Assembly (NCBI GenBank): GCA_026419775.2
Contig: JAOPGA020000651.1
Coordinates: 1-64,000 of the forward strand
Source of the DNA: Acrasis kona
Lineage: Eukaryota; Heterolobosea; Eutetramitea; Acrasida; Acrasidae
Reading direction: 5' to 3'
DNA: 64,000 bases
The translations under genes were made by a program, and so were the position numbers. The notes beneath the pieces were generated by a model, which did no database searches, had not been told where the DNA came from, and saw nothing but the letters and a program-made list of their open reading frames with translations. This document shows positions 29,668 to 39,900 of this stretch, piece after piece (the first letter of the stretch is position 1; the number at the start of each line of letters is the position of its first letter).

Positions 29668-31274
29668 ATGGATAGACCAACGCCAACACTAACCGAACTC
29701 GAAGAGGATGTAACGCATAAAAAAGATGAGATACGAATAGAAATGGAGGATATTGATTACTCAAGAGATTCCTGGAAGACGAAACTTTGGCAATTTGTTA
29801 AATTTGTTGGTCCCGGGCTTATGGTGAGTGTAGGATATATAGACCCGGGTAATTGGGAAACAGACATACAGGGAGGAAGCACTTTCGGATACGCTTTATT
29901 ATACATTTTAGTCATATCGAATATATTGGCCATTTTATTACAAACCCTAGCGGCAAGGCTTGGTCTCGTTACGGGGCGTAATTTAGCACAAGTAAAAATT
30001 AATTCATGTTGTATCGCTAACAAAAATAGCAAATTAAAAACTTTTATCCTTCTAAAATAAACATTGTGTTGTGGCTGCTTACTGAGTGCGCAATTATCGC
30101 CACCGATTTGGCGGAAGTACTAGGGACGGCCATCGGTTTGAAATTACTATTTAACATACCGGTATTGTGGGGAGTCATCATAACGGCGTGCGACACGCTT
30201 ATTTTATTATTGTTACAACAATGTGGTCAGCGACCGTTAGAATTACTTGTACTAGTTTTAATGTTTGGTGTAACCATTTGTTTTATTGTTGAATTAGTTT
30301 TTGCTCAACCAAGTGTGGTTGGAATTTTATCCGGACTCATCCCTACTGTACCCGCGGGAAGCATACCTGTTGCGGCGGGTATGTTGGGTGCCACCATTAT
30401 GCCCCATAACATGTACTTGCATTCTGGTATTATTTCTAATAAAGCATCTCGTGATATTGTGATGGCGAAGAGGTTGAATTTATTCGCTTTTTTAGATTCA
30501 ATGTTGTGTCTTAATGTTGCTCTCTTTTTGAATGCCTCATTGTTGGTGATGGCTGCTGCAAGTTTTTATGGAAAAGTTGTTGTTGATAAGTTAGAAGATG
30601 CTTCTGCAATGTTAAACACTTTATTCGGAAGTGGCGCCTCGGTTGTTTTTGGTATTGCTTTGTTGTTGTCAGGACAGCAATCAACTGTTACCGGGACAAT
30701 TGCAGGAGAGATTGTAATGGAAGGATTTTTAAATTTGAAATTTTCACCTGTCCTACGTAGGTTTGTGACCAGGTGTATTGCAATTATACCTGCCGCGGTT
30801 ACAATCGCTATCGTAGGAGATCAAGGAGCATCTGATTTGTTACTTTGGTCACAAGTTGTTTTGTCCATTAGTCTTCCTTTTGCAATGATACCTCTTATAA
30901 GAATAACAAGCCACGATGAAATGGGTATATTTAAAAACCATATTATCGTATGGGTAATAGGTTGGTGCTCTGTAGTGTTTGTTATTGGTCTTAACGTTTG
31001 GTTGATCGTCGATGTTATGGCACAATCTTTGGGAGCAGCTCCTAAATGGCAATTAGGTCTTTGTATAGTAGGTGGCATAATTTTTGTTGGGTTCATGTTG
31101 TTTATCGCTCTCGTTCCAATTAAACCAGAAAGTAGCAGAATATTCTTCAAGACGGACAAACAAAAGATTGACGAGTTGAAAGAATTTAGAAATGGGAGGT
31201 TTGAACATAATTTAGCCAGATCATTAAAGTGCAGAAAGAGGTTCCATGACACAGTGTTTGTTTTTGATAAATAA
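29668..31274 (+). CDS. NRAMP-family divalent metal transporter, bacterial-like
   Basis: Two exons (29668-29991 and 30030-31274) with a 38-base intron give 522 residues. The first ATG in frame is at 29668. Metal-binding motifs are [11 protein letters not shown] in TM1 (about 56-65) and [10 protein letters not shown] in TM6; the Met of TM6 prefers Mn/Fe over Ca. About 11 hydrophobic helices are visible. The later part ([40 protein letters not shown]) is closer, from memory, to bacterial MntH/Nramp proteins than to animal NRAMP1/2. In an amoeba such transporters export metals from phagosomes or take them up. Its intron shows it is a resident eukaryotic gene. The stop overlaps AATAAA. Confidence 0.95.
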
Positions 31275-31291
31275 AATTTTTATTGTAACAA

Positions 31292-32107
31292 CTATGATGA
31301 TTCGTAACCACCTAAACCAAGACCCACAGTGATGGGAGCCGATTGTGTAACTAGTTTCTTCTTTTTCTTCTTTTGATTTATAACAACAATGCTTCCTCCA
31401 AGAGCCGACTTTGAATTCTTTTCGTCTTGTTTTTCCACCTCTCCTAACTTTCTTTTTTTATTTGTGTCATTGTCCTTGATGCGCTTAATAATTTCTCCAT
31501 CATCAAATTGTTTTAATTGTTTTAATTCTTCTTCCGTCAATTCCTCCTCCTCTTCTTCGTCTTCAATTTCTTCAATCTCTAATCTTTTTAAGAGATGGTC
31601 AACTGATAATGTTTGGTTCTGAGCATTCATGGAACGTATTTCGTCCAAATCGTCGAGTGTTTCCATTTCTTGCTTTGCATCAAGTGTTCTTGTTTCTAAT
31701 TCCTTAAGTGCATCTCCCTCCTCGAATTGTTGTCGATTTTGTTCTGCCTCTGCTTCTTTTTCGTAATGATCTTTCCAGGGCTCAAAGTTCCTACTACAAT
31801 TTACTTCTGTTTTATAGTCAGAGTGTTCGGGATCTGTTTTAAAAGTAAGTTCGCTGCTGCATTTAACACACCGAACATAAAATCTGAATATTCGAAGTCC
31901 AAGAAAATCTTCTCCCTCTACAGTCTCTTTTCTTGAATTGAATTTTTTACCCGCTCCCATGTACTCTCCGCAGACGTTGCACCTGATGCTCATCGGCAAC
32001 ATCATACGAATCTTCATTTGAAGATTTTTCGGGCGTCTACGCTTAGGTATTTGAGATGGATCGAAATCATGTGGATAGAATTTGTTGATAACCTTCCTTT
32101 CTGCCAT
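31292..32107 (-). CDS. YJU2: Splicing factor YJU2 (CCDC94/CWC16)
   Basis: An intronless 271-residue protein beginning MAERKVINKFYPHDFDPSQI, the family's fixed N-terminus. Zinc ligands are CNVC (43-46) and CVKC (80-83) around GAGKKFNSRKETVEGEDFLG, and LTFKTDPEHSDYKTE is also diagnostic. The second half is a charged coiled coil with an EEEEEE run and a basic end (KKKKKKLVTQ). YJU2 joins the spliceosome around the time of activation and promotes the first catalytic step. It is the third spliceosome-associated gene in the window, fitting a genome with many introns. It converges with the NRAMP gene (17 bases between stops). Confidence 0.94.
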   Translation of the reverse strand: MAERKVINKFYPHDFDPSQIPKRRRPKNLQMKIRMMLPMSIRCNVCGEYMGAGKKFNSRKETVEGEDFLGLRIFRFYVRCVKCSSELTFKTDPEHSDYKTEVNCSRNFEPWKDHYEKEAEAEQNRQQFEEGDALKELETRTLDAKQEMETLDDLDEIRSMNAQNQTLSVDHLLKRLEIEEIEDEEEEEELTEEELKQLKQFDDGEIIKRIKDNDTNKKRKLGEVEKQDEKNSKSALGGSIVVINQKKKKKKLVTQSAPITVGLGLGGYESS

Positions 32108-32648
32108 TTGAAGTCTTGAATGTTTATTACAAAAAGCAAATAAAGGTCAACTGGAACTATCACACCATCACAACAATCAGAGTTCGTGACATTTTGAGAT
32201 ACGTGGTTAAAGTCTATCGTGGATCAGATATCAGATCAGTACGGTAGTGGACACACAAATCGAATCAGCACTTTACATCCATTATTCTTAAGAACCTGTT
32301 ATCAGCAAGAATGAGGCCATTAATGCTTTGATGTCATTATCTGGACTTTCAACACACAAAATGTTAACCAATTAAAGAAGATCAATGTGGATCTAAACAC
32401 TCGCAAAATAGTTTGTATTTAAAAGATCCATGAACGACGCAAACCTTTTCTATCTATAACATGTATAAAATAATTTATTGACATGATTCAATGACTTTCT
32501 TTTTCTTGTATATGAGTATGAGGAAGATCTTCCTCTAATCCTCTTGTAAAGGGTGAAAACCCAATAAACCCTCTCTCTTTGTTTTTTCCAAATTAATTGT
32601 AATCAAGTACAAAAATATACTCGGGATGAACGGGTAATTTATCGAAAT
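32108..32648. other. Divergent promoter region
   Basis: It lies between YJU2 (minus) and the DUF2237 gene (plus). I see no coding frame of quality and no RNA gene; the 100 bases before 32649 are A/T-rich. Confidence 0.5.
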
Positions 32649-33095
32649 ATGATCTCAAAAGCACTTATTGTACTGTTGATTACTTTCATTAACATAACAC
32701 TTGTGATGGCATCTAACAACGTTCTTGGAAACAAGCTTCAACTTTGTTCATCTGATCCTTTGACAGGATTTGATAGAAGCGGATACTGTAACACGGGCCC
32801 AAACGATCGTGGGAAGCATACAGTCTGCTCTCAAGTAACGCAAAAATTCTTGGAATATTCTAAAGCCAGAGGAAATGACCTTATGACACCTCATCCGGAT
32901 GCCAAATTCCCAGGTTTGAAAGATGGAGATAAGTGGTGCTTATGTGTAAGTAGATGGATTGAGGCTAAAGACGCTGGATTGGCTCCTCCAGTATTTCTAG
33001 AATCATCTCATGAGAATGTGTTGGATTCCATCAGTTTGGAGGAATTCCGCAAATATTCAGGAGGTTCCAAAGCGGAGTCAAGTGACGAACTGTAA
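32649..33095 (+). CDS. DUF2237 protein with signal peptide and ER-retention signal
   Basis: A 148-residue intronless protein. Residues 1-21 form a signal peptide (MISKALIVLLITFINITLVMA). The remainder follows the DUF2237 pattern closely: FDRSGYCNTGPNDRGKHTVC, then QKFLEYSKARGNDLMTPHPD, then FPGLKDGDKWCLCVSRWIEA and DAGLAPPVFLESSHENVL. The family has no established function to my knowledge and is best known from bacteria and algae. The last four residues are SDEL, a variant of KDEL/HDEL, so with the signal peptide this copy should be soluble in the ER lumen. The conserved Cys and His residues suggest metal binding or disulfide chemistry. Confidence 0.85.
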   Translation: MISKALIVLLITFINITLVMASNNVLGNKLQLCSSDPLTGFDRSGYCNTGPNDRGKHTVCSQVTQKFLEYSKARGNDLMTPHPDAKFPGLKDGDKWCLCVSRWIEAKDAGLAPPVFLESSHENVLDSISLEEFRKYSGGSKAESSDEL

Positions 33096-33273
33096 ATAAA
33101 CTTCTTGTTGTAGCATGTTAATGTATTGTCAATAAGGATGTTGTCATTTGTTGTCAACCACTCCGGTCAATAACGACGAACAATAGCAATTTATAAAAAA
33201 GAAGCCGAATATAAGAATACTGTACTGCGCCAATTACACAGGAATAACAAGTGCTGTATTGATCAAAAAAAGT

Positions 33274-35652
33274 TTATAATTCTTGTTTGAATGAATCGAC
33301 TACGCCTTTTTGTGTGATAATCTTCAGTATGAATGGCTTCTCTTCGTTTTTGTAAAACGTACTTGGAATGATGCTATATGTAGTGGATGCCTTGAGTGCA
33401 ATTTTGCAGCTAGCAATTCTAAAGTAATTCCAAGACTGGTGTTTGAATGTTGGTTCCTTTTGATTCTTTTCAAAAATATGGAAACCTACCGCACTTAATT
33501 TATTTTGTTCTTTTTCTGTTTGGCACAATAAAATGTTAACAGTGGCGTCCTTTGTCAGCTTGAGAGCAAACCTAGGGTTCTTCTGCCATGATTCCAAATC
33601 ATTCACACTTCCTCCTGCCCTCTCTCCTGACCATGATGATGTGACGGTTATGGTCTCCTTGTCTACATCCAAGATTGGGGATAGATGGACTTTGGCATCA
33701 GGGTATGTGTCCTTTCTCCATGTTGCGCTAAGAGTGAAATTTGCCTCAATGTCGGCATTGAATGTGCAGGGTATGACAATGTAATTCTTGTTCGGTTCCA
33801 CCATTAAAGACCCGGAAACTTCTTTGTCACTTACAAACTTTTCATTCTCTGCTGCCTTGTTTATTTCATAGATAACGGAGTTTTCATCTTTAGGGTCACA
33901 TTTGGATACATAGAAACTTATGTGGGCTGGTTTTGCCCCTTCGCGCACCTGTTGTTGGACACCCAAACAAATTTTTGTGTCACTGTTTGAATCTACCCTT
34001 AATTTGTATTGGGTATTCTCCGTCCATCTGTAATAATTCATGCAACCTCCTGCTGTCTTCCCAATCTGCCAACTTCCATCAACCTGTACTTTTGAATATC
34101 CATAGCTTTCTGTTGGGAGTGAAGTCAATCTTGGTGTTTGTCCCTTTACAAACACTCGAAGAGTGAACTTTGAAAATTTGTCTTCATGATATGTTGAGGG
34201 AACAATCACATAAACTCCTGCACTGAATTTCTGCTCAATGGCAATTTCTCTCTTGTATTCATATCCCTTTTTGCAAATTAAATCGCTGCCTGCACATGAA
34301 AAAAGGCGATCGCTCTCGTGTGGATTCTCCTCAGAATAATGACCTTTGTGCTTTAGAATATGGATACCGATTGGGAAGTTCTCTTCCTTGTCGTCTCCCC
34401 AATATCTATGATCGTGTTGCAATAAAGAGATTACAACTTCAGCATCCGCTTTAAGCTCAAATAGGTATTGTGGATTCTTTCTGCTCTTAGCTGTATTACC
34501 AGAGAATACACCACCAGCACTTTCGCTGTCCCACTCACCCTTTCTCGTAGAGCACGTCCATCTGTCGCTGTCTTCTAATTTTAACCTGGAGAATGACATG
34601 CTACAATATCCTACTTTATTACCACTGTTGGTCTTTAGCCATAGCTCCAGTGGATCATTAAATATACGAACGACACACATGTTACACCAATGTTTACAAA
34701 AGTCTTGATAACTCATGTAAAACTCTCCATCATCTGCGTGCACATGGTTCAGTTTCTTCAATATTTCTGGAGTCCATTCTTGAGAGGTATCCGACCAAGC
34801 ACCTTTCCATTCTCCATAACTCCACGGATTACGTATTTTTATTAGTTTATGCCCGTCTACTTCCGTACAAGACAATACAGCGTAAGCATGACCAGATACA
34901 ATACCGGAGTCCTCAATAATTATATCAATTCCATTCTGGGGCTCTTTGTCAGTACTATTCACACCAACCATGTAACTTCCAGCCTCCATCCTACTCTTGA
35001 GCTCCAGCCATAATTTATCATTATCGGCATCAGATGGTTGAATCTTTGAGGAGAATGAGACACCTCCTGTAAAATCCACCAGTGCATCTCCTATAACACC
35101 TGATCCTAGTTGAGCGTAGGATCCCATCAACTTGGCGTATGCCTTCTCAAATAGAGGAACCCAATTCTCCGACAAGTCAGAACAATGAGCAAAAACAGGT
35201 TTTCCAAGGGCATTACATGGAATTCTGTCATCAATGTCAATAATCTTCCACTCTCCTTCCTTGAATAGCCTGAAAGAAAATTTACCACCCTTTCGTAGGT
35301 CGTGTGGCATGCTGACAATGCAATGTTCTAAAACCTCTTGTCGAGAGGCGAGAATCGAGAGCGCAGATAGCAGCCAACAATCTCCTAGCTTTCCCTGCAC
35401 TACATCCCCTGTGCTGCTTCCATCTAAAAACATTGCTGGAAATTCGGCAATTTGCCTTGGTCTGAGCCATTGAGTTACGTTCTTAGCGCCCAAGGGTACT
35501 ACTTTGTTGTCTTTGTGAATAGATGTAACATCTGCTGGGAATTCAGAATCGCAAAACGCTTCGTCCGAAAAATCCTTCTTAATTATGTACCTGAAGAAAT
35601 TAGTATTTGGGTCAGGTATCACATAGTCCTTTGGATTGAACACCTTTGACAT
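33274..35652 (-). CDS. Calpain-family cysteine protease with repeated beta-sandwich domains
   Basis: An intronless 792-residue protein. The C2 peptidase core spans about 30-340. The triad is Cys92 in VQGKLGDCWLLSALS, His255 in VSGHAYAVLSC and Asn275 in IKIRNPWSYGEWKGAWSD, all intact. After it come about three calpain domain-III-like beta sandwiches; two contain the recurring pattern 'GxWxxxxAGGxxNxxxWxxNPQYxL' (VDGSWQIGKTAGGCMNYYRW and SWSGERAGGSVNDLESWQKN). There is no signal peptide, transmembrane segment or EF-hand, so this is a soluble cytosolic PalB/CAPN7-like type. It should make limited, probably Ca-dependent, cuts in proteins. The substrate is unknown. Confidence 0.93.
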   Translation of the reverse strand: MSKVFNPKDYVIPDPNTNFFRYIIKKDFSDEAFCDSEFPADVTSIHKDNKVVPLGAKNVTQWLRPRQIAEFPAMFLDGSSTGDVVQGKLGDCWLLSALSILASRQEVLEHCIVSMPHDLRKGGKFSFRLFKEGEWKIIDIDDRIPCNALGKPVFAHCSDLSENWVPLFEKAYAKLMGSYAQLGSGVIGDALVDFTGGVSFSSKIQPSDADNDKLWLELKSRMEAGSYMVGVNSTDKEPQNGIDIIIEDSGIVSGHAYAVLSCTEVDGHKLIKIRNPWSYGEWKGAWSDTSQEWTPEILKKLNHVHADDGEFYMSYQDFCKHWCNMCVVRIFNDPLELWLKTNSGNKVGYCSMSFSRLKLEDSDRWTCSTRKGEWDSESAGGVFSGNTAKSRKNPQYLFELKADAEVVISLLQHDHRYWGDDKEENFPIGIHILKHKGHYSEENPHESDRLFSCAGSDLICKKGYEYKREIAIEQKFSAGVYVIVPSTYHEDKFSKFTLRVFVKGQTPRLTSLPTESYGYSKVQVDGSWQIGKTAGGCMNYYRWTENTQYKLRVDSNSDTKICLGVQQQVREGAKPAHISFYVSKCDPKDENSVIYEINKAAENEKFVSDKEVSGSLMVEPNKNYIVIPCTFNADIEANFTLSATWRKDTYPDAKVHLSPILDVDKETITVTSSWSGERAGGSVNDLESWQKNPRFALKLTKDATVNILLCQTEKEQNKLSAVGFHIFEKNQKEPTFKHQSWNYFRIASCKIALKASTTYSIIPSTFYKNEEKPFILKIITQKGVVDSFKQEL

Positions 35653-35812
35653 TGTTTTTACGGTTGACTATAATTTAGAACACCTATTACAAAATTATGT
35701 TCAATTCATCAAAGTGGTACCGCTAATTATTGTCAATATAACTACACTCTAGACTTCAAACATTCGATTTATTAATAATTTTTGTGCAGTTCGGTCAACC
35801 ATCCAATTATGC

Positions 35813-37148
35813 TTACAAATACAATAGACATGTTTCTCTGCTGTGACTCTGTACATGAAGAGGTCTAAAATCACTTGGAACAAATACTTGTAGAGGTAAA
35901 GACCATTCCATGGCCTCTTTCTCTCCTTCATATATTACATTAAATACAAACCGCAAGAACCACTTCACGTCCACTAGGTCAGTGCTAAATGAACAAGGAC
36001 AATGTGGAGGAATCATTATACTAAAGTTAGTCGTTAACATGTGATTAGCATTATAATTAAAGTAAGAAACAACTGTTTGTGATTTTTTGTTAGCATGTAA
36101 TGTGGTCTCCTCATAAATGAGATCCGTCCTTAACTTTTGAACAGAAATGTTTGGACTGCGGTTGGAAAAATCGAATAAACCCAAAACAGTGTCACCAAGG
36201 CGATGAGCGGTGGTCGAAAGAGAAAAACGACACACACTGAGTTCTCTGTGAGTAATGTCATAATGTGCTTTACGTTTTAATAAAAAACAAAGTTAATGTA
36301 CTTACAAGGTGTAGAATGACGCTTAACATAAAGTTCAATTTCTCTTAAAGCATAATAAAAACTATCCCTTTCGGATAGTTTGATGTTTTCAAAATTCCAT
36401 GCAAAGTTGTGGTGGAAAGGTAGACATGAGGATGTGGGCACAAGCGAGGCCAGTGGATTATAAATTTTGAACGGAAGACGGAGTATTTTTGTTATTGTAC
36501 CTTGTCTCGCGTTTGATACAGTAATGCTTACATTCACAAGATATGAATACTTTACATGAACACCTTTATAACTGGGGGGAATCTCACTTGGCGGTAATGT
36601 CAAAGAAAACTGCATCGTTCTTTTGTCGTCAATCTTCATGGTGAAATTTTCCATTTGAGTAAAGGATTTTGGTTGAGATGCAAAAACATTAAACATGTTA
36701 TTTTCTGTTAAGTTATTATTAAATGAACAAGCTTGCATTTTACTTTTTAGAAAAAGTGGCTCCAATTTCTCCATTGGCTGCTCTTCGTCGCAATATGTGA
36801 TCTGCCCCTGATCGATTCTACCAAAGTGTGATTCGTCACACGAACAATGTCCGTTTACTTGCGCGTATACTTTCTCTATCGTCCAGATCTGGTGGTGAAT
36901 TACGTTTTTATATGAAGCAGCCGTACTTGAGAGAAATCCTCATCTCTTGGTTTTGCGGTATAATAAACAACTTTCTCTTTCACCTTCCGGAAACTCTCAT
37001 CGTAGAATATTCCCAACAAATTCGAACTGTGACTTCCGCGCTCACTCAAAACTTCTTTTGATTTATTGATAACATTGAGTGTGCACTTGAGATGACTACC
37101 TGGGAACAACAGGGAATTTTCAAGGAGGAGATGAGCCACAACAACCAT
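35813..37148 (-). CDS. RGP1: RGP1 (Rab6 exchange-factor subunit)
   Basis: Three exons (37148-36927, 36888-36302, 36245-35813), introns 38 and 56 bases, 413 residues. The start MVVVAHLLLENSLLFPGSHL parallels the family start and the joined exons give IWTIEKVYAQVNGHCSCDES, the RGP1 'AQ-xGxC' motif. The central part has PPSYKGVHVKYSYLVNVSI, typical for the arrestin-like fold (PPSFRGQxVKYxYKLxI), and the last exon has TTAHRLGDTVLGLFDF and DLVDVKWFLRFVF. RGP1 with RIC1 activates Rab6/Ypt6 for retrograde traffic to the Golgi. The second donor (GTACAT) was chosen because it alone keeps the frame; the GTAAGT four bases before it leads to a stop. Confidence 0.85.
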
Positions 37149-38058
37149 TTTGTTTGGTTGAGTGCATACAAAATTCAAACAAACAAAAATCAACTGATGC
37201 AACAAGCAGACAACATTTAAAATATTATTTCCCTTTTGATAACCATTTCTCCCAATCCTATGTTGAAAATAATATATCTAATCGTACTACCTCCAACTTA
37301 AGTGCCAAAAACACTAGTGATTAGATAAATTAAACAAACTTAAAAAGACGTACACCAAAAGTTATAAGTCATCAGCGCTAACATTATAAAGTATCAAACT
37401 CCGATGTTTTGGAAATCCCGGTGAGTGCAACTACGAGATGACAGATGGTGACACAAGAAACGATATGAATTTTTGAGAACAGTGGCAGCAAAATTCGCCT
37501 AGCACCACCTTAGCAACAAAGAAAAAAGAACATATATTAATGGAGTATTGCAAGGTAAATCTATAACTTTGTATACAAATGGCAACAAAATGGAAAGGAC
37601 TTATGTTGATTACAAGGTTAATCATGTTGAATTAAAATTTGTTCAAGTCAATTTGTTTTTTGGCAATCCAATTCTACGTATAATATTAATTTTTGTAATT
37701 TGGCGCACCGCTTAAACAAGAAGAATAAAGCTCGGGACTTGCGATTCGAAACTGCCATCCAAATACTTCAAAGCCTTTCAGATGAGGATGGTGACATTGT
37801 AATCGATGAATTAAAAATAGACCTAATTAAACGAACAGTTTGCGTAAAGACGGACCAAAAGAATGTGCATGGATGAGATAATGGAGGTCGATACAATCCA
37901 CACTTTATGTTTATCATACTGTGATGTGGCTTGAGATATTTTATAGCCAAACTTGTTTTTATTCTATGCTCCAAAGGTCGTGCAGAACAATACAATCATC
38001 GTATTACGGATAGCACCAGAGTGGTTGACAGCCATTGATTGCAGTAAACGTTGTTGGT
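37149..38058. other. Gene-poor region with a MORN-like relic
   Basis: No intact gene was found between the start of RGP1 and the end of the next minus-strand gene. The only protein-like stretch is the MORN-like frame at 37503-37713. Confidence 0.45.
37503..37713 (+). pseudogene. MORN-repeat-like relic
   Basis: A plus-strand frame of about 70 codons, bounded by stops and without ATG, reads KEKRTYINGVLQGKSITLYT and then NGNKMERTYVDYKVNHVELK. Two consecutive NGxxxxGxxxxxxxxGxxxxxTYVDxK units fit MORN repeats with several Gly lost. Downstream it becomes hydrophobic and stops. Similar fragments lie at 25907-25984 and perhaps 43636-43740. This could be the dead remainder of a larger MORN-repeat gene. 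Confidence 0.35.
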
Positions 38059-38554
38059 TTATTCTGGTAGCTTTCTACCAAACTTCTGCAAAAAGAAATA
38101 TTCTACTTCCCAAATATCTCCTCCGGCGAGGTTACAATACCTAAGATCTGCCTTTCTCACATCTGCAAATGATCTTCCAACATATTTTTGCGCTCTAATT
38201 ACCTCCACCAATTCTCTGTCTAATCCGTGTAAGATCAAATATTCGCTCAAAGCGTCTATTTTCTCCGCTTTAGTATCAAGTCCATCTGATAAATTCATCA
38301 TGCCCTCATATGCCTCCTTCTGGTCTTGAGTCTGTTGCTCCTGACGACATGCACTCTGATATCCACCGCCCACTACAATAACATGTTGAGTATTTTTTGT
38401 GTGTTGACTTACCTTGTTGCTCATAAATAGGTGCGAAGCTCACTCTTCTTTTCTTTGTCAAGGGCTCTTCGTTTGTTGTCATGAAACTTGGAAGTGGAAC
38501 CACTACACTGATCGGCTCAGCTTGTTGCCTGCACCTAATGGCTAAATTCTCCAT
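38059..38554 (-). CDS. Small protein of unknown function
   Basis: Exons 38554-38413 and 38372-38059 with a 40-base intron (GTAAGT...TTGTAG) give 151 residues. The N-terminal part (about 1-48) is polar with a basic KKRRVSF motif, a possible nuclear localisation signal. The second exon is mostly helical (QTQDQKEAYEGMMNLSDGLD, then KIDALSEYLILHGLDRELVE and IRAQKYVGRSFADVRK). The frame is continuous only with the intron removed. I recognise no family. A nuclear role is a guess based on the basic motif. Confidence 0.65.
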
Positions 38555-38848
38555 AATAGCATCATGATAAATGAGTTCAATTATTTTTGACGGTCAAGTT
38601 CTTAAGTCGATCAACTTAGTTGACTTAAGGACTGTCTGCTCTGTACCTTCTTTTTTTGGCCTTCCAATAAAATTAAGTTTACATCTCTATTGCGAGTAGT
38701 TTGGCTACCTTCGCCTATATAATGTTAGATTGAATCTATGAATTATATCACTGCCAACTCGAAGATGTGCCACTCTGCCACACACCAATATAAAAATATA
38801 CAGGACTTGACAGAGACACTATATATCATTCACTTAACAAATTGAAAT

Positions 38849-39200
38849 TTATTCCAAATCAAATGTTGACATCAGTTTCAGCTGCTCAGGGTTCATCTTA
38901 GAATTCTTGTTGGACCTAGACCGTTTCTTACTATTCGGTGGTGGCATTTCTACTATTTTGCTGCTTTGTACAGATTTTNGTGTAGTGTCTTCGAAGTCCA
39001 GATGTTTGCTAATAGTACGTGTTACAGGTGAGGATAGGGTGGGTTCACTAATCATCTCTATTGCAGACCGTTTTGGTGTAACTGGAGCGTTTAAACCTTG
39101 AACAATAAACGTTTTGTTTGTGAATGGCGAATTAGAAGGTGTCAAATTTAAAATATCAAGTACGTTGGATGTCTTTTTAGGTGTAGTTGGCGTGACTTCC
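38849..39200 (-). CDS. Possible terminal exon: Ser/Thr/Pro-rich nuclear-type protein
   Basis: A frame of about 115 codons without an ATG at its start begins after a possible acceptor AATAAAG at 39201. It contains repeated Thr-Pro sites (EVTPTTPKKTS, NLTPSNSPFT, NAPVTPKRSA) and a basic stretch (PPPNSKKRSRSNKNSK), as in CDK-phosphorylated nuclear proteins. It probably belongs with the zinc-finger exon 39246-39515 upstream, but no GT-AG pair joins the two in frame. One undetermined base (N) lies at 38979 inside this exon, so a sequence error may be why the junction cannot be resolved. Confidence 0.4.
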
Positions 39201-39245
39201 CTTTATTAAAAGTAGTGTGGACTAGCGGTGTAATAACTTTTACAC

Positions 39246-39515
39246 TCAGGGCATTTTGATCGGATTTAAATATGCTCGTGTTTGAACATTCTGCCTCCAA
39301 GAATTTATTATATTGCTGAGTTGTTCTAGATGTTTTGTTTGTAAATGGTTATGTACATTACGGATCTCTTGTTGGATTACTTTCCCGCAGTACACACAGT
39401 GTATATGTCTCTTGTTAAATATTTCCCCTGTTCCAGAGCATTCTGTTGTATATCTGCACCAAGGCAGCTCAGATGTGAAGATTCTTACACACTCGCTCAC
39501 TTCGTTTGTTCTCAT
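39246..39515 (-). CDS. BED/C2H2-like zinc-finger protein or exon
   Basis: An 89-codon frame from an ATG at 39515. It contains IHCVYCGKVIQQEIRNVHNH followed by LQTKH, that is C-X2-C and H-X5-H spacing, as in BED-type fingers. The N-terminal part has further Cys (VSECVRIF, WCRYTTECSG). The frame ends at TGA directly before GTGTAA, and the Thr/Pro-rich frame at 38849-39200 follows. I suspect one gene with an intron or error near 39200-39250. BED fingers occur both in chromatin proteins and in hAT transposases; no transposase core is visible here. Confidence 0.5.
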   Translation of the reverse strand: MRTNEVSECVRIFTSELPWCRYTTECSGTGEIFNKRHIHCVYCGKVIQQEIRNVHNHLQTKHLEQLSNIINSWRQNVQTRAYLNPIKMP

Positions 39516-39900
39516 TTGCCGATGATTGTGATAAAGTCAACTTCGGGATATAAAAACAGAGAAGTGTGTAGCAAATAATACTAACGGATGTACGTCAGTG
39601 CAGGTTACGACAGTCGCAGATTCGAATGGAAGATGCGGATAAAGTTATGACCGGCAGTACCACCATCGAAAGCCGCATTTTGTGGTACACAAAACCCTTT
39701 TCGAGTATACCGGTATACTGTCAAGCGTCGTCTCTTTTGAGAAATGTAATTTTACAATACCATTTCCCCCAGTGATTTCGACAACCCTGGTAATGTGGGT
39801 AATCAGTCCACATATAGGCGAACCAATTATCTTTAGACATGACAGTTGAACTGTTCCAATTTTAGTCAAATAGTTTTCACCACAAATACAAGCAGCTTTA
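39516..39900. other. Intergenic region upstream of the RCC1-repeat gene
   Basis: It lies between divergent genes. A minus-strand frame at 39645-39869 has fair composition but no ATG and would start against the RCC1 gene, so I do not call it. No other feature was seen. Confidence 0.4.

Noticed and set aside
36302-36310. GTAAGT as donor for the second RGP1 intron
   Set aside because: Using it makes an immediate stop after the junction; the GTACA donor four bases on keeps the frame into the conserved last exon.
39645-39869. Minus-strand frame upstream of the RCC1 gene
   Set aside because: It lacks an ATG and would start against the first exon of the RCC1 gene; no motif.
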